From assembly GCA_023425225.1 (NCBI GenBank), contig JAFADB010000325.1:1-10929 (forward strand): DNA of 10,929 bases. The letters run 5' to 3'. The position numbers and the translations under genes were made by a program. The notes under the pieces are model-generated. The model saw only the letters and a program-made list of their open reading frames with translations. It made no database searches and had not been told where the DNA came from. Source of the DNA: Pseudomonadota bacterium. GTDB lineage: Bacteria; Pseudomonadota; Gammaproteobacteria; Xanthomonadales; Xanthomonadaceae. Positions 5,162 through 10,929 of this stretch are shown here, in pieces. Positions within the stretch are counted from its first letter, which is position 1; each line of letters begins with the position of its first letter.

Positions 5162-6937
5162 ATGGCGACCGTGAAACCGAAAGTGGACGCCGTCATCGTC
5201 GGCATGGGCTGGACCGGCGCGATCATGGCCAAGGAGCTGACCGACGCCGGCCTGCACGTGGTCGCGCTGGAGCGCGGCGCCGACCGCGACACCCAGCCCG
5301 ACTTCGCCTACCCGCGCGTGGTCGACGAGCTGGAAGGCTCGGTGCACCGCCGCTACCTGCAGAGCCTGGCGCAGGAGACGGTGACCATCAACCATGCTCC
5401 CGGCGACACCGCGGTGCCGTACCGGCAGATGGGTTCGTTCAAGCCGGGCACCGGCGTCGGCGGCGCCGGCAGCCACTGGTCCGGCTGCCACTTCCGCCCG
5501 CTGCCGGAGGACCTCAAGCTGCGCAGCAACGTCGAGCAGCGCTACGGCCGCGGCTTCATCCCCGCCGACATGACCATCCAGGACTTCCCGGTCAGCTACG
5601 AGGACCTGGAGCCGCACCTGGACATGTTCGAGCGCGTGTGCGGCACCTCCGGCAAGGCCGGCGTCATCAACGGCGTGGTGCAGGAGGGCGGCAACCCGTT
5701 CGAGGGTTCGCGCTCGCGCGACTATGCGCTGCCGCCGAACCCGAACTACCTCGGCGCGGAGCTGTTCTACACCGCCGCCAAGGAAATGGGCTGGCACCCG
5801 TACCCGATCCCGGCGTCCAACGCCTCGCGCCCGTACACCAACCCGTACGGCTGCCAGATGGGGCCGTGCAACTTCTGCGGCTTCTGCAGCGACTACGGTT
5901 GCCTGAACTATTCCAAGGCCAGCCCCAACGCCTGCATCCTGCCGGTGCTGCGCCAGCGCAAGGAATTCGAGCTGCGCACCCACGCGCAGGTGCTCAAGGT
6001 CAACCTGGACAGCTCCGGCAAGAAGGCCACCGGCGTGACCTACCTCGATGCCCAGGGCCGCGAGGTGGAGCAGCCGGCCGACCTGGTGCTGCTGTGCGCG
6101 TTCTCGCTGTACAACGTGCACCTGATGCTGCTGTCGGGCATCGGCCAAGCCTACGACCCGGAAAGCAACACCGGCACCGTCGGCCGCAACTACTCCTACC
6201 AGAACCTCAACCGCGTGGTGCTGTTCTTCGGCAAGGACGTGCAGGCCAATGGCTTCATCGGCAATGGCGGCGCCGGCACCACCATGGACGACCTCAACGG
6301 CAAGCAGCTGGACAACGCCGCGGCCGGCTTCGTCGGCGGCGGCATCATCTGGGCGCGCCAGCCCGGCGCCGGCCCGGTGCGCGGCATCAACGTGCCGCCC
6401 GGCACTCCCGGCTGGGGCAGCCCGTGGAAGCAGGCCATCGTCGATTCGTTCCGGCACTCGTTCTACTACGAGGTGCAGGGCGCGTGCATGTCCTACCGCC
6501 AGCACTACCTGAGCCTGGACCCGACCTACAAGGACGGCTTCGGCCGGCCGCTGCTGCGCATGACCTTCGACTGGCACGACAACGAGATCAAGGCCTCGCA
6601 GTTCCTGGTCGACAAGGCCCAGCAGATGAGCAAGGTGCTCGACCCGATCGCCATTTCCGGCGACGCCAAGAAGCCGGGCACGCACTACAACATCACCAAC
6701 TACCAGAGCACCCACACCTGCGGCGGCGCGATCATGGGCGACAACCCGAAGACCTCGGCGCTCAACCGCTACCTGCAGAGCTGGGACGTGCCCAACGTGT
6801 TCGTGATCGGCGCCAACGCCTTCCCGCAGAACAACGGCTACAACCCGACCGGGCTGGTCGGCGGCCTGGCCTACTGGGCGGCCACGGCGATCCGCGAGCA
6901 GTACCTGAAGAACCCCGGTCCGCTGGTCCAGGCGTGA
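5162..6937 (+). CDS. GMC-family FAD dehydrogenase, large catalytic subunit 1 (gluconate 2-dehydrogenase type)
   Basis: A 591-aa flavoprotein of the glucose-methanol-choline oxidoreductase family, expected to oxidise a sugar, polyol or sugar acid in the periplasm. The FAD-binding Rossmann motif is VIVGMGWTG (Gly14, Gly16, Gly19), with Glu37 ending the second strand (VALERG) for the FAD ribose. A GVGGAGSHWSG stretch (98-108) follows. Active-site residues are His518 (STHTCGG) and Asn561 (GYNPTG), the His/Asn pair of the family. Between them and the N-terminal domain lie five cysteines (231, 236, 239, 242, 247) spaced C-x4-C-x2-C-x2-C-x4-C, resembling the Fe-S-bearing region of FAD-dependent glucose dehydrogenases. 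No signal peptide is present, so it is probably exported by hitchhiking on the Tat-dependent small subunit. Electrons should pass to the cytochrome encoded 10 nt downstream. The substrate is unknown. Confidence 0.9.
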   Translation: MATVKPKVDAVIVGMGWTGAIMAKELTDAGLHVVALERGADRDTQPDFAYPRVVDELEGSVHRRYLQSLAQETVTINHAPGDTAVPYRQMGSFKPGTGVGGAGSHWSGCHFRPLPEDLKLRSNVEQRYGRGFIPADMTIQDFPVSYEDLEPHLDMFERVCGTSGKAGVINGVVQEGGNPFEGSRSRDYALPPNPNYLGAELFYTAAKEMGWHPYPIPASNASRPYTNPYGCQMGPCNFCGFCSDYGCLNYSKASPNACILPVLRQRKEFELRTHAQVLKVNLDSSGKKATGVTYLDAQGREVEQPADLVLLCAFSLYNVHLMLLSGIGQAYDPESNTGTVGRNYSYQNLNRVVLFFGKDVQANGFIGNGGAGTTMDDLNGKQLDNAAAGFVGGGIIWARQPGAGPVRGINVPPGTPGWGSPWKQAIVDSFRHSFYYEVQGACMSYRQHYLSLDPTYKDGFGRPLLRMTFDWHDNEIKASQFLVDKAQQMSKVLDPIAISGDAKKPGTHYNITNYQSTHTCGGAIMGDNPKTSALNRYLQSWDVPNVFVIGANAFPQNNGYNPTGLVGGLAYWAATAIREQYLKNPGPLVQA

Positions 6938-6947
6938 GGAGACGGCC

Positions 6948-8339
6948 ATGAAGAAACTGTTGCTCACCCTGGTCGCCATCGCCGTGCTGGTGTTCCTCGC
7001 CGCGCTGGCCTACGCGCTGGTCCCGACCAAGACCCGCGCCATCGCCGGACCCGCGCCGGCGGCCGGCGATGCCGCGCTGATCGAGAAGGGCCGCTACCTG
7101 GCCGCGGCCGGCGACTGCACCGCCTGCCACACCGCGCCCGGCGGCAAGCCGTTCGCCGGCGGGCTGGCGGTGGCCTCGCCGATCGGCGACATCTACAGCA
7201 CCAACATCACCCCGGATGCGGACACCGGCATCGGCACGTACACGCTGGACCAGTTCGACCGCGCGGTGCGCCATGGCATCGAACCCGACGGCACCACGCT
7301 GTACCCGGCCATGCCGTACCCGTCGTACGCGCGCATGAGCGATGACGACATCAAGGCGCTGTACGCCTACTTCCTGCACGGCGTGGAGCCGGTTGCGGCG
7401 GAGAACCGCAAGCCCGGCATCGTCTGGCCGCTGTCGATGCGCTGGCCGCTGGCGATCTGGCGCAAGACCTTCGCCCCCGATCCGGAAAAGGTCGCCTTCG
7501 ACCCGTCGCGCTATCCCGATCCGAAGATCGCCCGCGGCGCCTACCTGGTGCAGGGCCCCGGCCACTGCGGCAGCTGCCACACCCCGCGCGCGCTGACGCT
7601 GCAGGAGAAGGCGCTGGACGAGTCCGGCGCGCAGTACCTGGCCGGCGGGCAGATCATCGACGGCTGGAACGCGGTCAACCTGCGCGGCAACCAGGCCGAC
7701 GGCCTCGGCCGCTGGAGCGAGCAGGACATCGTCGACACCCTGCGCAGCGCGCGCAACGACCATGCCGCGGTCATCGGCCAGCCGATGGCCGACGTCGCCG
7801 TGCACAGCACCCAGCTGCTCAGCGACGAGGACCTGCACGCCATCGCCGCCTACCTGAAGACGCTGCCGGCCTCGGCCGACGATCCGTCCAGCTACACGGT
7901 CGACGACAGCACCGCCAAGGCGCTGCAGGCCGGCGTCAACGACAGCCGCGGCGCCGAGCTGTACGTGGACAGCTGCGCCGCCTGCCATCGCACCGATGCG
8001 CACGGCTATACGCGCGTGTTCCCGGCCATCGCCGGCAACCCGACGGTGCTGGCGGACGATCCGACCTCGCTGATCCGGCTGATCCTGGCCGGCAGCAGCC
8101 TGCCGTCCACCACCGCCTCGCCGTCCAACCTGGGCATGCCCGGCTTCGCCTGGCGCCTGAACGACGAGGAGGTCGCGCAGCTGGGCACCTTCGTGCGCAG
8201 CAGCTGGGGCAACCAGGCCTCGGCGGTGACTGCCGCGCAGGTGAAGAAGATCCGCGCCGGGCTGGGCGAGGAGGGCAAGCCCGGGCAGGGCGAGACCCAC
8301 GATCCCACCGACAGCCATGACGGGGGCGAGGCCAAGTAG
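6948..8339 (+). CDS. Triheme membrane-associated cytochrome c subunit of the dehydrogenase
   Basis: A 463-aa cytochrome c of the alcohol/gluconate dehydrogenase subunit type, which carries electrons from the flavoprotein to ubiquinone. Three heme c motifs are seen: CTACH (57-61), CGSCH (207-211) and CAACH (343-347). Candidate axial methionines lie in PAMPYPSY (Met122), GQPMADV (Met280) and LGMPGF (Met397), so the three domains look complete. The N-terminus KKLLLTLVAIAVLVFLAALAYAL is hydrophobic; no clear AxA cleavage site is evident, so it may stay as a membrane anchor. The last 30 or so residues form a hydrophilic tail rich in Gly, Asp and Glu. GAGGAG (6936-6941) overlaps the preceding stop and sits 6 nt before the ATG. 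It is the only cytochrome in the window and is flanked on both sides by small-subunit/GMC pairs. Confidence 0.93.
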   Translation: MKKLLLTLVAIAVLVFLAALAYALVPTKTRAIAGPAPAAGDAALIEKGRYLAAAGDCTACHTAPGGKPFAGGLAVASPIGDIYSTNITPDADTGIGTYTLDQFDRAVRHGIEPDGTTLYPAMPYPSYARMSDDDIKALYAYFLHGVEPVAAENRKPGIVWPLSMRWPLAIWRKTFAPDPEKVAFDPSRYPDPKIARGAYLVQGPGHCGSCHTPRALTLQEKALDESGAQYLAGGQIIDGWNAVNLRGNQADGLGRWSEQDIVDTLRSARNDHAAVIGQPMADVAVHSTQLLSDEDLHAIAAYLKTLPASADDPSSYTVDDSTAKALQAGVNDSRGAELYVDSCAACHRTDAHGYTRVFPAIAGNPTVLADDPTSLIRLILAGSSLPSTTASPSNLGMPGFAWRLNDEEVAQLGTFVRSSWGNQASAVTAAQVKKIRAGLGEEGKPGQGETHDPTDSHDGGEAK

Positions 8340-8358
8340 CAGCACGCATGCGGTGTGG

Positions 8359-8383
8359 CCCTGCCATCGACACGATGGCAGGG
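8359..8383 (+). other. Perfect 11-bp intra-operon hairpin
   Basis: CCCTGCCATCG (8359-8369) and CGATGGCAGGG (8373-8383) are exact complements around a three-base ACA loop, 20 nt after the cytochrome stop. No T-run follows, so read-through is expected. Its place between the two dehydrogenase modules suits an mRNA-stability or processing element, or partial termination, giving different expression of the second module. The role is inferred. Confidence 0.6.
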
Positions 8384-8404
8384 TGGGAGGGCGCCGTCAC
8401 GGTC

Positions 8405-8423
8405 GCCGGCCAGCAGGGCCGGC
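8405..8423 (+). other. Second intra-operon hairpin upstream of the second small subunit
   Basis: GCCGGCC (8405-8411) and GGCCGGC (8417-8423) pair over 7 bp with a five-base loop. It ends 12 nt before the Shine-Dalgarno site of the next gene, so it could affect access of ribosomes. In GC-rich DNA such a stem may be incidental. Confidence 0.35.
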
Positions 8424-8434
8424 ACTTCGGTACC

Positions 8435-8439
8435 AGGAG
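8435..8439 (+). promoter_or_regulatory. Ribosome binding site that sets the second small-subunit start
   Basis: AGGAG lies 6 nt before the ATG at 8446. The frame is open further upstream, to 8317 inside the cytochrome gene, but only the 8446 start places the Tat motif at residues 9-15. Confidence 0.7.
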
Positions 8440-8445
8440 ACCTCG

Positions 8446-9147
8446 ATGTCCCACGATTTCCCCCACCCCTCCCGCCGCCGCTTCCTCAAACTGTCGCTGG
8501 CGGTCGCGCCGGCCGCCGCGGTCGCCGGCTGCGGCAGCGGCAACGGCGATCGCGGCACCGCGGCGGCTGACGCCTACCGCCCCGCATTCTTCGACGCCGC
8601 CGAATGGACGTTCCTGCGCGCGGCGCTGGCGCGGCTGATCCCCGCCGACGCCCGCGGTCCCGGTGCGCTGGAGGCCGGCGTGCCGGAATACATCGACCGG
8701 CAGATGGGCACCGCCTGGGCGCAGGGCCAGCTGTGGTACATGCAGGGCCCGTTCGAACCGGAGGCGCCGGCCACGCTGGGCTACCAGCTGCGGCTGACCC
8801 CGCGCGAGATCTACCGCCTGGGCATCGCCGAGGCCGATGCCGCCTGCCGCAAACAGCACGGCAAGCCGTTCGCCGAACTCGCGCCGGCGCAGCAGGATGC
8901 GGTGCTCGGGCAACTGGAGCGGGGCGCGATCGCCTTCGACGCGCTGCCGTCGAAGGCGTTCTTCGCGCTGCTGCTGGGCAACGCCCGCGAAGGCTTCTTC
9001 TGCGACCCGCAGCACGGCGGCAACCGCGGCCTGGCCGGCTGGAAGCTGATCGGCTTCCCCGGCGCGCGCGCGGACTTCATGGACTGGGTGGAACGCGACG
9101 TGGCCTATCCGCTGCCGCCGGTGTCGATCCACGGGCAGCGGGGCTGA
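8446..9147 (+). CDS. Gluconate 2-dehydrogenase subunit 3 family protein (small subunit 2, Tat lipoprotein)
   Basis: A 233-aa paralogue of the small subunit at 4438. The N-terminus has a textbook twin-arginine motif SRRRFLK (residues 9-15), a hydrophobic core LSLAVAPAAAVAGC and a good lipobox VAGC with Cys29, so it is very likely a Tat-exported lipoprotein. Landmarks shared with the first copy are PAFFDAAEWTFLRAALARLIP (46-66), LWYMQGPF (96-103), FFALLLGNAREGFF (172-185), HGGNRGLAGWKLIGFPGARADFMDWVE in the C-terminal third and a final G-rich tail. It probably serves as the export and assembly partner of the GMC protein that starts 2 nt after its stop. A leader with two hairpins separates it from the cytochrome gene, unlike the near-zero spacing elsewhere in the operon. 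Confidence 0.9.
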   Translation: MSHDFPHPSRRRFLKLSLAVAPAAAVAGCGSGNGDRGTAAADAYRPAFFDAAEWTFLRAALARLIPADARGPGALEAGVPEYIDRQMGTAWAQGQLWYMQGPFEPEAPATLGYQLRLTPREIYRLGIAEADAACRKQHGKPFAELAPAQQDAVLGQLERGAIAFDALPSKAFFALLLGNAREGFFCDPQHGGNRGLAGWKLIGFPGARADFMDWVERDVAYPLPPVSIHGQRG

Positions 9148-9149
9148 GC

Positions 9150-10928
9150 ATGGCCAGGACGATGAAGAAGGCCGACGTGGTGATCGTCGGCTTCGGCTGG
9201 GCCGGATCGATCATGGCCAGGGAACTGGCCGAGGCCGGGCTGAAGGTGGTCGCGCTGGAACGCGGCGCGATGCGCGACACCCAGCCCGACGGCGCCTACC
9301 CGCAGGTGCTCGACGAGCTGACCTACAGCATCCGCAAGAAGCTGTTCCAGGACCTCTCGCGCGAGACCGTGACCATCCGCCACGGCGTGAACGACACCGC
9401 GCTGCCGTACCGCCAGCTCGGCGCGTTCCTGCCCGGCGACGGCGTCGGCGGCGCCGGCCTGCACTGGTCGGGCGTGCACTTCCGCGTCGACCCGGTCGAG
9501 CTGCGCCTGCGAAGCCACTACCTCGAGCGCTACGGCAAGGCGTTCCTGCCCGAGGGCATCGCCATCCAGGACTTCGGCGTCAGCTACGAGGAACTGGAGC
9601 CGCACTTCGATTTCGCCGAGAAGGTGTTCGGCACCTCCGGCACGGCGTGGTCGGTCAACGGCCAGGTGGTCGGGCAGGGCAGGGGCGGTAACCCGTTCGC
9701 GCCCGACCGTTCCGACGACTTCCCGCTGCCGGCGCAGAAGCGCACCGTGTCGGCGCAGCGCTTCGGTGAGGCCGCCGCACAGCTGGGCTACCACCCCTAC
9801 GACCTGCCCTCGGCCAATGCCTCCGGTCCGTACACCAACCCCTACGGTTGCCAGATGGGGCCGTGCAACTTCTGCGGCTACTGCAGCGGCTATGCCTGCT
9901 ACAACTATTCCAAGGCCTCGCCCAACGTCAACGTGCTGCCGGCGCTGCGGCGCATGCCCAACTTCGAGCTGCGCCCGCGCTCGCACGTGCTGCGGGTCAA
10001 TCTCAGTGCCGACCGCAGGACCGCCACCGGCGTGACCTACGTCGACGCGCAGGGGCGCGAGGTCGAGCAGCCGGCCGACATCGTGGTGATCTCCGCGTTC
10101 CAGTTCCACAACGTGCGGCTGATGCTGCTGTCGGGCATCGGCACCGCCTACGATCCGGCGACCGGGCAGGGCACGGTGGGGCGCAACTTCGCCTACCAGA
10201 ACATGGCCACGGTGAAGGCGTTCTTCGGCGGCGACGTGCACAGCAACGAGTTCATCGGCGCCGGCGGCAACGGCATCGCCATCGACGACTTCAACGCCGA
10301 CCACTTCGACCACGGCCCGCACGGTTTCGTCGGCGGCTCGCCGATGTGGGTCAACCAGGCCGGGGTCAAGCCGATCAGCGGCATCGCCGTGCCCGAGGGG
10401 ACGCCCAGTTGGGGCAGCGCGTGGAAGGATGCGGTGGCCCGGCACTACACCCACACGGTGTCCATGGACGCGCACGGCGCGCACATGAGCTACCGCGACA
10501 ACTACCTGAGCCTGGACCCGACCTATCGCGATGCCTACGGCCTGCCGCTGCTGCGCATGACCTTCGACTGGAAGGACAACGACATCCGCATGACCCGCTT
10601 CATGGCCGCCAAGCTGCGCGGCATCGCCGAGGCGATGGGGCCGCAGGCGGTGCGGGTGCTGGTCAAGGACTTCGGCGACCACTTCGACACCACCAGCTAC
10701 CAGACCACCCACCTCAACGGCGGCGCGATCATGGGCACCGACCCGGCCAGCAGCGCGCTCAACCGCTACCTGCAGAGCTGGGACGTGCACAACGTGTTCG
10801 TGCCCGGCGCCTCGGCGTTCCCGCAGGGGCTGGGCTACAACCCGACGGGACTGGTGGCCGCGCTCACCTACTGGTCGGCCAAGGCGATCCGCGAGCGCTA
10901 CCTGAAATCGCCCGGCGCGCTGGCCTGA
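9150..10928 (+). CDS. GMC-family FAD dehydrogenase, large catalytic subunit 2
   Basis: A 592-aa paralogue of the GMC protein at 5162. The FAD motif is VIVGFGWAG (Gly14, Gly16, Gly19), followed by VALERG (Glu37) and GVGGAGLHWSG. The five-cysteine cluster is kept with the same spacing (Cys234, 239, 242, 245, 250). The active-site pair is His521 (TTHLNGG) and Asn564 (GYNPTG). It differs from the first copy next to the catalytic His (Leu-Asn instead of Thr-Cys) and at WSGVH instead of WSGCH, which hints at a different substrate. The start at 9150 has only a weak upstream purine run (GGGG at 9140-9143); coupling to the small subunit ending at 9147 probably supplies ribosomes, and the N-terminus aligns with that of copy 1. 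No signal peptide. The stop lies one base before the window's end, so any downstream partner is unseen. Confidence 0.9.
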   Translation: MARTMKKADVVIVGFGWAGSIMARELAEAGLKVVALERGAMRDTQPDGAYPQVLDELTYSIRKKLFQDLSRETVTIRHGVNDTALPYRQLGAFLPGDGVGGAGLHWSGVHFRVDPVELRLRSHYLERYGKAFLPEGIAIQDFGVSYEELEPHFDFAEKVFGTSGTAWSVNGQVVGQGRGGNPFAPDRSDDFPLPAQKRTVSAQRFGEAAAQLGYHPYDLPSANASGPYTNPYGCQMGPCNFCGYCSGYACYNYSKASPNVNVLPALRRMPNFELRPRSHVLRVNLSADRRTATGVTYVDAQGREVEQPADIVVISAFQFHNVRLMLLSGIGTAYDPATGQGTVGRNFAYQNMATVKAFFGGDVHSNEFIGAGGNGIAIDDFNADHFDHGPHGFVGGSPMWVNQAGVKPISGIAVPEGTPSWGSAWKDAVARHYTHTVSMDAHGAHMSYRDNYLSLDPTYRDAYGLPLLRMTFDWKDNDIRMTRFMAAKLRGIAEAMGPQAVRVLVKDFGDHFDTTSYQTTHLNGGAIMGTDPASSALNRYLQSWDVHNVFVPGASAFPQGLGYNPTGLVAALTYWSAKAIRERYLKSPGALA

Positions 10929-10929
10929 G

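Noticed and set aside
2815..5292. 825-codon open frame on the minus strand, along with other long minus-strand frames (for example 4916-6979, 6762-8345 and 9105-10790)
   Set aside because: They lie antisense to conserved enzymes with clear motifs, are rich in Arg, Ala, His and Val runs typical of the reverse frame of GC-rich genes, and show no family motif of their own.
8604..9149. Upstream extension of the second GMC frame to 8604
   Set aside because: The extension overlaps the second small subunit in another frame and is Arg/Ala-rich noise; the paralogue aligns from the ATG at 9150.

Overview
The window is a GC-rich (roughly 70% by eye) stretch in which every convincing gene lies on the + strand. 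Codon use, the strong GGAG-type ribosome binding sites and, above all, an intergenic repeat of the type CCCTCATCCG...CTTCTCCCG...GGGAGAAGG point to a gammaproteobacterium of the Xanthomonadaceae (Xanthomonas, Stenotrophomonas, Lysobacter, Pseudoxanthomonas or a relative). This assignment is by pattern recognition only. No tRNA, rRNA, CRISPR array, transposase or phage gene is visible.

Left part (1-2632): an aldo/keto reductase of the L-fucose/D-threo-aldose dehydrogenase type, cut by the window's left edge; a 259-base gap with two hairpins and a possible 25-codon upstream ORF; a vicinal-oxygen-chelate (VOC) family protein with a full 2-His/2-Glu metal set; and a second aldo/keto reductase of the 2,5-diketo-gluconate reductase type. 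The last two are 19 bases apart and look like one operon.

Middle (2633-4437): a 350-base gap holding purine-rich 8-nt repeats and a perfect 46-bp inverted repeat (two opposed copies of a REP-like element), then an exported metal-dependent amidohydrolase of the imidazolonepropionase-like/prolidase-like group, followed by a short hairpin.

Right part (4438-10928): five tightly packed genes form a periplasmic, membrane-linked dehydrogenase system of the gluconate 2-dehydrogenase type. The order is small Tat lipoprotein subunit, GMC flavoprotein, triheme cytochrome c, then a second small Tat lipoprotein subunit and a second GMC flavoprotein. Each flavoprotein carries a conserved five-cysteine cluster suggestive of an Fe-S centre. 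The layout suggests two related catalytic modules that oxidise different polyols, sugars or sugar acids and pass electrons to one shared cytochrome c and so to the quinone pool. The aldo/keto reductases and VOC protein could handle carbonyl sugar intermediates, but the actual substrates cannot be read from the sequence. The window ends one base after the stop of the last gene, so what follows downstream is unknown.
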